NCBI GenBank assembly: GCA_035654795.1 | Contig: DASRWC010000041.1 | Span: 1 to 64,000, forward strand | From: JAAYLC01 sp035654795 | GTDB lineage: Bacteria; Bacteroidota; Bacteroidia; Flavobacteriales; Flavobacteriaceae | Reading direction: 5' to 3' | DNA: 64,000 bases | Shown here: positions 51,774 through 60,852 of the stretch, piece by piece | Numbering within the stretch: position 1 is the stretch's first letter | How the letters are laid out: each line of letters begins with the position of its first letter | Translations under genes and position numbers: made by a program | Notes under the pieces: generated by a model | The model's input: only the letters and a program-made list of their open reading frames with translations | Told to the model about the DNA's origin: nothing | Database searches by the model: none

Positions 51774-52460
51774 ATGAAATACTTTTTTGCACTGTTAATG
51801 AGCATGATCACCCTCGGCACATTGACAGCACAAACATATGAAATCGGTTTAACTGCGGGAGGTGTCAACTTTGTTGGAGACGTTGGATCTACTGCTTTCA
51901 TTAACCCCACAACTCTTGGACTGGGAGGAATTATTAGATGGAACAGAAGTCTCCGTCATTCTTTTCGTGCCAGCTTAATTTTAGCGAGATTAAAAGCTGA
52001 TGATGCGGACAGTCATGAAACCCGACGCAATGAAAGAGGATATTCATTTCAAAGCACCTTAGGAGAAGCATCTTTGGGGATAGAATATACTTTTTGGGAT
52101 TTTGACGTGCATAGCGGAGAGCATATTTCAACCCCTTATCTTTATACAGGTTTAACTGCAATTGGTTTTCACAACTTATATAAGGATCAGAATGAAGTCT
52201 TTAGGGCAGACGGGAAATCAATCAACTTTGCAATTCCCATGATCTTGGGTTATAAACTCTCTTTAGGAAGACATGCCATTTTAGGTGCGGAAATTGGAGC
52301 TCGATATACCTTTACAGACAATCTGGACGGAAGCAACCCAAAAGGAGACGGCAAAGAGAACTTTAGTTTTGGAAACACCAATAACAATGACTGGTATTTA
52401 TTTACCGGCATTAATCTTTCTCTTACATTTGGCCGAAAGCCATGCTATTGTAACTTCTAA
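51774..52460 (+). CDS. DUF6089 (THC0290_0291) family outer-membrane-like protein
   Basis: 228 residues with a signal peptide ending TLTAQ. The mature part looks like a small beta-barrel: EIGLTAGGVNFVGDVGST opening, repeating strands such as HAILGAEIGARYTFTDNLDG and the terminal DWYLFTGINLSLTFGRKPCYCNF. The PCYCNF end is conserved in this family, known in Flavobacteria as DUF6089. Unknown function; the 3-bp gap to uppS and the bamA operon suggests envelope assembly. The same arrangement is a standard Bacteroidota neighbourhood. Confidence 0.88.
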   Translation: MKYFFALLMSMITLGTLTAQTYEIGLTAGGVNFVGDVGSTAFINPTTLGLGGIIRWNRSLRHSFRASLILARLKADDADSHETRRNERGYSFQSTLGEASLGIEYTFWDFDVHSGEHISTPYLYTGLTAIGFHNLYKDQNEVFRADGKSINFAIPMILGYKLSLGRHAILGAEIGARYTFTDNLDGSNPKGDGKENFSFGNTNNNDWYLFTGINLSLTFGRKPCYCNF

Positions 52461-52463
52461 AAT

Positions 52464-53207
52464 ATGAGCATAAAAGACCAGATCATACCTGAAAAATTAC
52501 CGGCGCATGTGGCCATTGTAATGGACGGCAATGGGCGGTGGGCTCAGCTAAGAGGATTGTTTAGACACAAAGGGCATGAAAATGGCACAAAGGCCGTCAG
52601 AGAAGTTGTAGAAGGTTGTGCTGAGATAGGAGTTAAACACTTGACCCTGTATGCTTTTTCTACAGAAAATTGGAACCGACCGGCGGTGGAAGTGACTTTA
52701 CTAATGAAGCTACTCGTTTCCTCATTAAAATCGGAAATGGAGCGGCTTGTGCAAAATGATATTAAATTAAATGCTATTGGCAACCTGGACGCTCTTCCAC
52801 AATCAACGCGGAATGAGCTTTTGAGGGCGATTGAAAAAACGAAAAATCATAAACGGATGACCCTCACACTTGCTTTAAGTTATGGGTCTCGGGAAGAAAT
52901 TGTAAAAACCATTCAAGAGATTAGTGATAAAGTTAAAAATAAACTAATTTCGCCCCGCGATATAGATGAGCAAACAATTAATAATCATCTTTACACGCGA
53001 AATCTGCCTGATGTAGATTTCTTGATTCGCACAAGTGGCGAACAACGCATCAGCAATTTTCTTTTGTGGCAAATAGCTTATGCCGAGCTTTATTTCACGG
53101 ATATATTGTGGCCTGATTTTACAAAAGAAAACCTTTTTGAAGCCTTGCTAAATTATCAACAAAGAGAAAGAAGATTTGGAAGAACCAGTGAGCAGCTTAA
53201 TGAATAG
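52464..53207 (+). CDS. uppS: Isoprenyl transferase (undecaprenyl diphosphate synthase)
   Basis: Makes the C55 lipid carrier for peptidoglycan and surface glycans by adding isopentenyl units to farnesyl diphosphate. The signature HVAIVMDGNGRWAQLRG (catalytic Asp21) and the following RHKGHENG, LTLYAFSTENWNRP and DFLIRTSGEQRISNFLLWQIAYAEL are all intact. 247 residues, normal. It sits between DUF6089 (3 bp) and bamA (13 bp) in one operon. Confidence 0.96.
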   Translation: MSIKDQIIPEKLPAHVAIVMDGNGRWAQLRGLFRHKGHENGTKAVREVVEGCAEIGVKHLTLYAFSTENWNRPAVEVTLLMKLLVSSLKSEMERLVQNDIKLNAIGNLDALPQSTRNELLRAIEKTKNHKRMTLTLALSYGSREEIVKTIQEISDKVKNKLISPRDIDEQTINNHLYTRNLPDVDFLIRTSGEQRISNFLLWQIAYAELYFTDILWPDFTKENLFEALLNYQQRERRFGRTSEQLNE

Positions 53208-53220
53208 TTTCCCAGCAAAC

Positions 53221-55800
53221 ATGTTAAAAAGAATTTTTAGTATTCTTCTAATACTCGCTTTTGTAACCCTACCTCTACAAGCACAAGAAAATAAACTTGA
53301 CAGTGGTCAAACTTATACACTCCGTTCTATAACGGTTACCGGAGCTCAAAGTTTTAATGAGCAAACGGTAATTGCGTTCACAGGATTAAGAGTGGGTGAC
53401 CGTCTCCAGGTTCCGGGCGAAAAACTGAGTAATGTAACCAGAAAGCTTTGGGACCAAAACCTTTTCAGTGATATTGCGTTTTATGTGACCAATATTGAAG
53501 GTGATGAGATCGATCTTGAACTTTATATTGTAGAATTGCCAAAACTACATGAAGTATCCATTACAGGAAAAGGCATAAAAAAAGCAAAGAAAAAAGAGAT
53601 TATCAAAGATAACGATCTTAAACCCGGCACAAAGATTACGAATAACCTACTTAATACAACAAGCAACTATATTAAAAAGAAGTACCGCAAAGACGGATAC
53701 TTAAACACAAAAACCCACATCACTACAACTCCTATAATCGATTCTTTAGGAGTTGAAACTTCGCGTGATCTGAATATTGACATCAATCGCGGGAGTAGAG
53801 TAAAAGTTAAAAGCATAACCTTTTCAGGAAATGAGCATTTCAGCTCCTCCAAATTACGGAGAACCATGAAAAAGGTAAAACAAAAAAATCCGATAAGGGT
53901 TTGGAAACGTTCAAAATATACCGAAGATGGTTTTGCAGAGGATAAAGAATCCATCCTAAACAAATACAAGGCCAACGGATATCGAGATGCAAGAATCTTA
54001 AAAGATACGGTTATTGTTATTGATGACAAGAATGTGGCTATTAAGATGGATCTGGAAGAAGGCCGGAAATACTATTTCGGAGACATTCGTTTTATAGGCA
54101 ATAGCGTGTACACCGATGCTCAGCTTAGGCAAGTATTAGGAATCAAAAAAGGTGATGTTTATAATGGCGTTCTTCTTCAGAAAAAAATTCAAGACGAAAA
54201 GGATCCCGAGGCTGAAGATATTACGAATATGTACCAGAACAACGGATACCTGGCAGCCCGGATTAATCCTGTGGAAGTTGCCGTTCGTAATGACACCATT
54301 GATTTTGAAATCAGAATTATTGAAAGGAATATATTCTACTTCAACGACATAACTGTAGTTGGAAATGACCGAACCAATGACCACGTAATTTATCGAGAGC
54401 TACGGACTCGTCCGGGACAGATCTACAGCAAAAAGAACATAGTCAGAACCCTTCGTGAATTAGGTCAATTACAATTCTTTGATCCTGAGAAACTATCTCC
54501 CAATTTCAAAAATGTTGATGAAGCAAATGGATTGGTAGATCTAGAATATTCTGTAGTGGAAAAAGGATCTAGCCAGGTAGAAGTTCAAGGAGGTTATGGA
54601 GGCGGAGGTTTTATTGGAACAGTGGGACTTTCTTTCAAAAACTTCTCCTTAAGAAATATTTTTAATCCAAAATATTACAAGCCCTTACCTATGGGAGACG
54701 GACAAATGTTGTCTCTTCGTGCCCAGGCAAGTGCATATTATCAGACATACAGCCTTTCCTTGGTAGAACCTTGGCTTGGGGGCAAAAAACCCGTACAGCT
54801 TTCCACCTCTGTTTCGCATACAGAACAATATTACTATGATTATTATCGCCGTCGTGCCGACAAATCGCGAAGTTTTACTATTTCGGGAGCTTCAGTAGGT
54901 TTGGCAAAGCGCGTTAATTGGCCTGATGATTATTTTGTCTGGTCAAACGCTCTGAGTTTCCAACATTATAGTTTAAGTAATTACAATACCGGATTGTTCA
55001 CTTTTGGTGACGGATACTCAAATAACCTTGCCTATACCATTGGTTTGAGCCGGAATAACACCTCGATCAATCCCATTTTCCCAACAGGCGGATCAGATTT
55101 CAGCATTACGGCCAAGGTAACTTTGCCTTATTCTCTTTTCAATGGAGTTGATTATAAGAGCCTGAAAGAAGATCGGGCGGTACAGGAAAGTATTTTGAGA
55201 GATCCAAATTCCAATAGCAGTCAATTGGTAGATGCTCGTATTCGTCGTTCGGAAATAGATCAGGAGCGTTTTAAGTGGCTTGAATACTATAAGATCAAAT
55301 TTAAAGGCGACTGGTACACCAGACTTGTAGAAAAATTGGTCTTAAGAACCGGGACTGAATTTGGGTTTCTTGGAGCTTATAACAATGACAGAGGCATCCC
55401 TCCGTTTGAACGGTTTTTTGTAGGCGGCGACGGTCTTGGAGCTTATAGTCTGGACGGAAGGGAAATCATTCAGCTGCGCGGATATCCAAACCAATCTTTG
55501 AGTGATATTGACGGGAATACTATTTTCAATAAATTTACGTTAGAATTAAGATATCCTGTAACCTTGGCGCAAATGGCTTCTATTTATGTTCTTGCTTTTG
55601 CAGAAGGTGGAGCCTCTTTTGATGGATTTAAAGACTATAATCCATTTGCACTGAAAAGGTCTGCCGGAGCAGGGTTACGTATTTTCATGCCTGCATTCGG
55701 TTTGTTAGGAATTGATTTCGGATACGGATTTGATCCGGTAATGGGAAGGAAAGAAGCCAATGGCTGGCAAACCCATTTTATTATCGGGCAACAGTTTTAA
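53221..55800 (+). CDS. bamA: Outer membrane protein assembly factor BamA
   Basis: About 859 residues from the ATG of MLKRIFSIL, which opens a signal peptide; an upstream in-frame TTG lies inside uppS. Five POTRA-like repeats span about residues 25-430 (for example LRSITVTGAQSFNEQTVI and RFIGNSVYTDAQLRQVLGIK), then an Omp85 16-strand barrel with the ERFFVGGDGLGAYSL (VRGF-type, here GYPNQSL block) and the terminal FIIGQQF. It inserts outer-membrane proteins. In the operon it is followed by two Skp-like chaperones that deliver its clients. Confidence 0.96.
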   Translation: MLKRIFSILLILAFVTLPLQAQENKLDSGQTYTLRSITVTGAQSFNEQTVIAFTGLRVGDRLQVPGEKLSNVTRKLWDQNLFSDIAFYVTNIEGDEIDLELYIVELPKLHEVSITGKGIKKAKKKEIIKDNDLKPGTKITNNLLNTTSNYIKKKYRKDGYLNTKTHITTTPIIDSLGVETSRDLNIDINRGSRVKVKSITFSGNEHFSSSKLRRTMKKVKQKNPIRVWKRSKYTEDGFAEDKESILNKYKANGYRDARILKDTVIVIDDKNVAIKMDLEEGRKYYFGDIRFIGNSVYTDAQLRQVLGIKKGDVYNGVLLQKKIQDEKDPEAEDITNMYQNNGYLAARINPVEVAVRNDTIDFEIRIIERNIFYFNDITVVGNDRTNDHVIYRELRTRPGQIYSKKNIVRTLRELGQLQFFDPEKLSPNFKNVDEANGLVDLEYSVVEKGSSQVEVQGGYGGGGFIGTVGLSFKNFSLRNIFNPKYYKPLPMGDGQMLSLRAQASAYYQTYSLSLVEPWLGGKKPVQLSTSVSHTEQYYYDYYRRRADKSRSFTISGASVGLAKRVNWPDDYFVWSNALSFQHYSLSNYNTGLFTFGDGYSNNLAYTIGLSRNNTSINPIFPTGGSDFSITAKVTLPYSLFNGVDYKSLKEDRAVQESILRDPNSNSSQLVDARIRRSEIDQERFKWLEYYKIKFKGDWYTRLVEKLVLRTGTEFGFLGAYNNDRGIPPFERFFVGGDGLGAYSLDGREIIQLRGYPNQSLSDIDGNTIFNKFTLELRYPVTLAQMASIYVLAFAEGGASFDGFKDYNPFALKRSAGAGLRIFMPAFGLLGIDFGYGFDPVMGRKEANGWQTHFIIGQQF

Positions 55801-55841
55801 TTTTGGCATAGTTTTTTCAACAACTAGAACCATATCGGATT

Positions 55842-56675
55842 ATGAAAACAAAATCATTTTTTTATTCCTTTCTTTTATTTTCCTTTATTTCCTTAAGTAT
55901 TTCTGCACAACGTGGGGTGAAAATCGGGTATATAGACATGGAATATATTCTTGAAAGTGTTCCTGAATATCGTGAAGCTCAAACTCAATTGGAAGGAAAA
56001 GTACAAAGATGGAAGCGTGATTTGGAAAAGATGCAAAATGAAGTGAACCAAATGAAACTTGATCTTGCCAATGAGCGTATTTTACTCACAAAGGAACTGA
56101 TTGACGAAAGAGAAGAAGAAATAAAAATAAAAGAAGATGAAATCATAGCCTATCAACAAAACCGATTTGGACCTCAGGGAGATTTAATGATCCAGCGCCG
56201 CCAACTTGTTCAGCCCATACAGGATCAAGTTTTTAATATTGTTCAGGAGATAGCAGAGAATCGGAAATATGATTTTATTTTTGATAAGTCTGCAGATGTT
56301 GTAATGCTTTTTGCTGCACAACGAAATGATATCAGTGATTTGGTATTGCGCAGTATAGAGCGTGCAGGTCGTAGAGTTCAGGCGAATAGTCGAAAAGAAC
56401 AACGTGAAATAGAACTCGAAGAGCGCCAAGCCATGAAAGAAGAGAAAGAAGGAGCCTCTGAAAGACAAAAAGAACTGGAAGAAAAAAGGCAAGAACGCGA
56501 AAAAGAAATTGAGGAAAAACAAAGAGAAAGAGAGAGCACTGCCGAGGCTCGTAGACGTGAAAGAGATTCCATTCGGGAACAAAAACAGCGGGAATTTGAA
56601 GAGCGAAGACAACGTTTACTGGAAGAAAGGCAACGGCGTCAAGACTCTATAAGAAATGCCCGACAAAGAAATTGA
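55842..56675 (+). CDS. OmpH/Skp-like periplasmic chaperone with extended charged tail
   Basis: 277 residues. Signal peptide ending LSISAQ, then a Skp/OmpH core to about residue 170: VKIGYIDMEYILESVPEYREAQ, a helical hairpin (KVQRWKRDLEKMQNEVNQMK) and the NRKYDFIFDKSADVVMLFAA closing strand. The remaining ~105 residues are almost wholly Arg, Glu, Lys and Gln (EERQAMKEEKEGASERQKELEEKRQ...), predicted to form a long coiled coil that ordinary Skp lacks. It should bind unfolded outer-membrane proteins for BamA. Starts 41 bp after bamA; a normal-length paralogue follows. Confidence 0.88.
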   Translation: MKTKSFFYSFLLFSFISLSISAQRGVKIGYIDMEYILESVPEYREAQTQLEGKVQRWKRDLEKMQNEVNQMKLDLANERILLTKELIDEREEEIKIKEDEIIAYQQNRFGPQGDLMIQRRQLVQPIQDQVFNIVQEIAENRKYDFIFDKSADVVMLFAAQRNDISDLVLRSIERAGRRVQANSRKEQREIELEERQAMKEEKEGASERQKELEEKRQEREKEIEEKQRERESTAEARRRERDSIREQKQREFEERRQRLLEERQRRQDSIRNARQRN

Positions 56676-56726
56676 TTTACAAGAAAGACTAATTATTTCC
56701 ATAACACTTAAATTAAATTCGAAAAA

Positions 56727-57236
56727 ATGAAAAGAATGAAAACCATAATAGTAGCTCTGGCACTTATCATAGGAACCACCGGGGCTGCCATTGCTCAAAC
56801 TAAAGTTGCTCATATTGAGGCTCAAGTTTTGGTAGAATCTATGCCGGAATATAAAGCTGCTATCTCATCTCTTGAGAAGATAGAGCGGTCTTATGACACC
56901 GAAATAAAAGCGATGATGAAAGAACTGGAGACTAAAATGAGACAGTATGATAGTGAGGCGGCTAGTAAAACCGAACAAGAGAACATGAAACGTGTTGAGG
57001 AGGTTCAAGAAATGCAAGGCAACATTCAGGCATACCGTCAGCAAGCTTTGGCCGATATAGAAAAGAAACAAATGGATATCATGAAACCTATACTTGAAAA
57101 AGCACGTGCTGCCATCCAAAAAGTTGGAAAAGCGCAAGGTTTTCAATATGTTTTTGATTCTTCTATCGGGAGCGGAATCCTGATGGCAGAAGGAAAAGAT
57201 TTGATGAATGATGTAAAAAAGGAACTCGGCATCTAA
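56727..57236 (+). CDS. OmpH/Skp-like periplasmic chaperone (normal length)
   Basis: 169 residues: signal peptide ending AAIAQT, then VAHIEAQVLVESMPEYKAAISSLEKI, a long helical pair (AMMKELETKMRQYDSEAASKTEQENMK) and the QGFQYVFDSSIGSGILMAEGKDLMNDV closing segment, all typical of Skp. It acts in the periplasm as a holdase for outer-membrane proteins. It follows the longer paralogue by 51 bp, ends the bamA cluster and is followed by a terminator. Tandem skp genes after bamA are common in Bacteroidota. Confidence 0.92.
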   Translation: MKRMKTIIVALALIIGTTGAAIAQTKVAHIEAQVLVESMPEYKAAISSLEKIERSYDTEIKAMMKELETKMRQYDSEAASKTEQENMKRVEEVQEMQGNIQAYRQQALADIEKKQMDIMKPILEKARAAIQKVGKAQGFQYVFDSSIGSGILMAEGKDLMNDVKKELGI

Positions 57237-57258
57237 TTTGATTTTCCAAAAATTTCTC

Positions 57259-57288
57259 AACCGGCTCTCTAAAGAGTCGGTTTTTTTA
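57259..57288 (+). terminator. Terminator at the end of the bamA-ompH cluster
   Basis: Hairpin AACCGGCTCT / AGAGTCGGTT (57259-57282) with a CTAA loop, one G-T pair and a T-run. It separates the ompH genes from murI, which starts 24 bp later. Confidence 0.88.
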
Positions 57289-57311
57289 TGCAGATTAGCT
57301 ATTTTTAAGGC

Positions 57312-58103
57312 ATGAGGACAAACCAACCCATAGGCTTCTTTGATTCCGGAGTAGGCGGCGTAACTATATGGAAAGAGGTGCACAAATTGCTCCCATATGA
57401 AAATACGATATACTTGGCAGACAGCAAATATGCGCCTTATGGGAATCGACCGCGACAAGAAATCATTGAGTTAAGCATCAAAAACGTCCAAAAATTACAG
57501 GATTTTGGATGTAAGCTGGTTGTGGTAGCTTGCAATACGGCAACAACAAATGCTATTGAGATACTCCGTGAAAAATTTACTATTCCACTAATTGGAATTG
57601 AACCGGCTATAAAGCCGGCGGCTCTACTTTCAAAAACTAAAAGCATAGGCATCTTAGCCACTAAGGGAACATTAAATAGTGATCATTTTCACAAGACTTC
57701 CAAACATTTCTCAGATCACGTAGTCATTACCGAAATTGTTGGGGAGGGCCTGGTTCCTTTAATTGAGGAAGGAAAGATCAATTCTCAGGAAATGCTTTTA
57801 TTGTTAAAAAAACATATCCTACCCATGCTTCAGGCAGATGCCGATTATATTGTACTTGGCTCTACACATTTCCCGCATTTGAGACCAATTTTGGAAAAAT
57901 TACTCCCCATAAATGTTCATGTCATCGATTCCGGAGAAGCCGTCGCAAAGCAAACCAAAAAGGTGTTATACGAGCAGAATTTACTTCAACCGGAGGAGCA
58001 CAATCCCAGTTGTAAATTTTACACAAATAAAGACACCGATGTTTTAAACAGTCTTCTTAAAGATTATGGCAGCTCTGTCTCTGTAGAATTTTTGGATTTT
58101 TGA
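57312..58103 (+). CDS. murI: Glutamate racemase-like protein with Ser in place of the second catalytic Cys
   Basis: Aspartate/glutamate racemase fold, 263 residues, opening GFFDSGVGGVTIWKE. The first catalytic cysteine, Cys74 in VVACNTATTN, is present. The second, normally in a GCTHYP motif at position 184, reads GSTHFPHL, so Ser184 (TCT at 57861-57863) replaces Cys. Racemases use two cysteines as the acid-base pair, so this protein may be slowed, one-handed or retooled. Everything else, including GIEPAIKPAA and the C-terminal IDSGEAVAKQ, looks like MurI. If functional it supplies D-glutamate for peptidoglycan. It has its own start after a terminator. Confidence 0.9.
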   Translation: MRTNQPIGFFDSGVGGVTIWKEVHKLLPYENTIYLADSKYAPYGNRPRQEIIELSIKNVQKLQDFGCKLVVVACNTATTNAIEILREKFTIPLIGIEPAIKPAALLSKTKSIGILATKGTLNSDHFHKTSKHFSDHVVITEIVGEGLVPLIEEGKINSQEMLLLLKKHILPMLQADADYIVLGSTHFPHLRPILEKLLPINVHVIDSGEAVAKQTKKVLYEQNLLQPEEHNPSCKFYTNKDTDVLNSLLKDYGSSVSVEFLDF

Positions 58104-58133
58104 CGAAGAAATTTGAGCTGATTTGTTGTCCTT

Positions 58134-58643
58134 TTATTTGTACCAGGAAGCGTATAAAGTGTAGTTATTAGCAATCCGCTCAATCTCTCCTTTGGTTAAT
58201 TCCGGACTTACATCCTTAATTTTATGAGCCGGAATCCCGCCATAGATACTCCCGCTCTCAACCCGTGTATTTTTAGAGACCACGGCTCCTGCCGCAATAA
58301 TGCTGTTGCTTTCTATAACACAGTCGTCCATCACAATTGCTCCCATCCCAATAAGTACATTGTCATGAATAGTACAACCATGAACAATAGCATTATGACC
58401 AATAGACACATTGTTACCTATAACGGTGGGAGAAACTTTGTAAGTAGCGTGAATTACGGCTCCATCTTGTACATTCACTTTATTACCTAAGGAAATTGAA
58501 TGCACATCTCCTCGAATTACGGCATTATACCATACACTGCATTCCTCGCCCAAAACAACCTCCCCTACGATAACTGCATTTTCAGCAATAAAGCAACTTT
58601 CCGGTATAACCGGACGCTTATCTCCAAGAGATTTAATAATCAT
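58134..58643 (-). CDS. Gamma-carbonic anhydrase family protein
   Basis: 169 residues, left-handed beta-helix. The zinc ligands are His65 (VIHATYKVSPTV), His83 (VSIGHNAIVHGC) and His88, with Arg44 and Asp46 in AVIRGDVHSI, as in Cam-like gamma-carbonic anhydrases; the acidic loop of Methanosarcina Cam is missing, as in most bacterial YrdA-type members, whose activity is debated. Cytoplasmic. The gene starts 13 bp after the stop of the PorP/SprF-like gene on the same strand, an arrangement that is probably incidental. Confidence 0.88.
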   Translation of the reverse strand: MIIKSLGDKRPVIPESCFIAENAVIVGEVVLGEECSVWYNAVIRGDVHSISLGNKVNVQDGAVIHATYKVSPTVIGNNVSIGHNAIVHGCTIHDNVLIGMGAIVMDDCVIESNSIIAAGAVVSKNTRVESGSIYGGIPAHKIKDVSPELTKGEIERIANNYTLYASWYK

Positions 58644-58655
58644 TGAAAAGTATTT

Positions 58656-59654
58656 TTAATTAACGTTCGGACAGTTACAATCGTACTTATCTTGTCTTAC
58701 TCCAAAGTTATAACCGAGGGTTAAATGGTGGAAACCGCCGTTGTCAAACGTAACATTTCCCATTTGATAGGAATACATGTATGCGAATACGAAGTTGTGA
58801 AAATTAATACCAATAACCGGTGTAATGTGCTGCATAGCGTCTCCCTTAGAACCCAATCCTTCTTCGAAATCCGGCGTATCCAGTGCTCTTCTATAAGAAA
58901 GTCCTGCCCATCCTCTGCCTCCATCAAACCTTTTGATAGCTCTGAAATTTAGATCAACAGAGGTTTCTTGAGTTCCCTCAGTGTGCATAAACATAAACGA
59001 TGGTTCAAATCCCCAGTCTTTGTTCATGGTTCCCATGGCATAGGATGCTCCAAGAAGATATTTTCTTTGATTTATAGATTCTATTTCTTCAGTATAATTC
59101 AAGCGTTTTTGGTAGAGTAAATTCTTCACCGTGAAATGTGCAGCAAAATCCAAAAAATGGTAAGAGACTCCCGCATCCATATTAAAATATGTGGCACTCA
59201 GGATATTCCCATAAATGATCGGGTCATAATTTTCCAGATTGAACTGTGTTTCATCCAATCTAGAATCTATTATGCCGGCACTTAGCCCGAAAGAAAGCTG
59301 ATTCAATTCACTATCAATAAAAGAGAATGGAATATGGTGTGCATATGTAAGATACCCTCCGGTTTGTGAATGGAATCCATTTTGATCGTTAAATACAATC
59401 CCCCCTATACCCGAACGTTCTGTGATTCTACTCGCTACATTAAGCGTCTGAAGGTTTGGAGCATTTTTTTGATCAAACCATTGCTGCCTAGCTCCTAAAC
59501 GAATACGTGTTCCCGGTGCAGCTCCTGCCATAGAAGGATGTATTACATACAGATTATCAGCTAAGTAATCCGTATATACCGGTAATCCGTCTTGTGAAAA
59601 AGTGATTAAGGGCGCTATAAGAAGTAGCAGTAGGGGAATGAGCTTAATCTTCAT
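58656..59654 (-). CDS. PorP/SprF family type IX secretion system membrane protein
   Basis: 332 residues with a signal peptide ending ITFSQ. The PorP/SprF family pattern is clear: DYLADNLYVIHPSMAGA near the start, RIRLGARQQWFDQKNAPNLQTLNVASRI, FNDQNGFHSQTGGYLTYAHHI and the C-terminal FHHLTLGYNFGVRQ strand. These outer-membrane proteins work with the T9SS, several with one specific surface adhesin or motility protein. No PorE, PorK or SprB gene is next to it. It fits with the two T9SS-cargo metalloproteases in this window. Confidence 0.88.
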   Translation of the reverse strand: MKIKLIPLLLLLIAPLITFSQDGLPVYTDYLADNLYVIHPSMAGAAPGTRIRLGARQQWFDQKNAPNLQTLNVASRITERSGIGGIVFNDQNGFHSQTGGYLTYAHHIPFSFIDSELNQLSFGLSAGIIDSRLDETQFNLENYDPIIYGNILSATYFNMDAGVSYHFLDFAAHFTVKNLLYQKRLNYTEEIESINQRKYLLGASYAMGTMNKDWGFEPSFMFMHTEGTQETSVDLNFRAIKRFDGGRGWAGLSYRRALDTPDFEEGLGSKGDAMQHITPVIGINFHNFVFAYMYSYQMGNVTFDNGGFHHLTLGYNFGVRQDKYDCNCPNVN

Positions 59655-59920
59655 AATTTACATATATCTATTTAGGTTTGATTGTGTTGATCTATTTTAT
59701 GTCAAAACCCGATTTATAAAAGATTCCCAATATTACAAAAGAAAATGTTAACGGCAGGTATACCTGACGCATAATTCTTAGGGAGCAACTGCCAAATATA
59801 GAAGTAAATCTGAAATAATATCATCATCAAGAGTGATTTTTGTCCAATTTTATTCTTAAGCTCAAAACATAATAGAATGTTAGTTTGGCGAATACATGTT
59901 CCTTATCGTCTGGTATTCTT

Positions 59921-59929
59921 TATTTTTGC
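59921..59929 (+). promoter_or_regulatory. -7 element upstream of the NifU-like gene
   Basis: TATTTTTGC matches TAnnTTTGC and ends 12 bp before the start codon. No TTG lies at the expected spacing, so support is partial. Confidence 0.4.
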
Positions 59930-59941
59930 AAAAAAGATTTC

Positions 59942-60832
59942 ATGAAAACTACAATTCAAATTGTTCCCACAACACATCCGGGAATAGTGAAATTCAATCT
60001 GAATATTTTTCTTACCAAAACGAGGAGTTATGAATTTCATAATATAGATGAAGCTAAACCAAGTCCTTTAGCTCAAGAATTGTTTCACCTTCCTTTCGTT
60101 AAAACTATTTTCATTTCTCAGAATTTTATCGCCATAGAGAAATATGACATTGTAGAATGGAAAGACGTTCAGGAGGAAGTAGCTGTTTCAATTTTAAAAT
60201 ATTTAGATTCCGGGAAAGAGGTTATCATTGAAAAACCAACGCGCAGCAATCTACCGGTTTCCGTTTATGCTGAGAGCACTCCAAACCCGATGGTCATGAA
60301 ATTCATTGCCAACCGCACCTTGGTTGACGGTAATTTTGAATTTAAAAACATCGATGAAGCCAAAGATTCTCCTCTTGCTCAAAAACTATTCAATTTTCCA
60401 TTTGTGAAAGAAGTTTTCATTCAGAAGAATTTCATTTCTATCCGAAAGTATCCAATGCTGGAATGGGAAGATATTACTATGGAGGTTCGCGAATTCATTA
60501 AAAAATATGTAGATTCAGGGAAACCCATTCTTACCGAAGAAAAGAAAACTGCACAAAAAGCTCCTCTTCATGGAGAAAATCGACTGTTAACAGATTTTGA
60601 GCGGGAGATCATTGCCATTATAGATGAGTATGTTACTCCTGCTGTGGCAACAGACGGCGGATTTATCTCTTTGGATTCTTTTGAACCGGAAACAAAAACG
60701 GTTAAAGTCTTATTACAAGGAGCCTGTAGTGGTTGCCCTTCTTCTACCGCCACCCTGAAAAACGGTATTGAAAACCTCTTAAAGCAATTACTGCCGAACA
60801 AAATAGATCGGGTCGTTGCAATTAACGGATAA
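59942..60832 (+). CDS. NifU-like Fe-S scaffold with duplicated N-terminal domain
   Basis: 296 residues from the ATG of MKTTIQIVPTTHPG (an earlier in-frame start would put coding sequence over the promoter). Two Nfu N-terminal domains stand in tandem: residues ~1-95 (GIVKFNLNIFLTK, FKNIDEAKPSPLAQELFHLPFVK) and ~105-200 (NPMVMKFIANRTLV, FKNIDEAKDSPLAQKLFNFPFVK), clearly a duplication. The C-terminal NifU domain (~215-296) carries the CxxC Fe-S motif in GACSGCPSSTATLKNG. It should hand [Fe-S] clusters to client proteins. It is 20 bp upstream of the YyaL-type gene. Confidence 0.9.
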   Translation: MKTTIQIVPTTHPGIVKFNLNIFLTKTRSYEFHNIDEAKPSPLAQELFHLPFVKTIFISQNFIAIEKYDIVEWKDVQEEVAVSILKYLDSGKEVIIEKPTRSNLPVSVYAESTPNPMVMKFIANRTLVDGNFEFKNIDEAKDSPLAQKLFNFPFVKEVFIQKNFISIRKYPMLEWEDITMEVREFIKKYVDSGKPILTEEKKTAQKAPLHGENRLLTDFEREIIAIIDEYVTPAVATDGGFISLDSFEPETKTVKVLLQGACSGCPSSTATLKNGIENLLKQLLPNKIDRVVAING

Positions 60833-60852
60833 AACTTTTAAACTTCAATACT

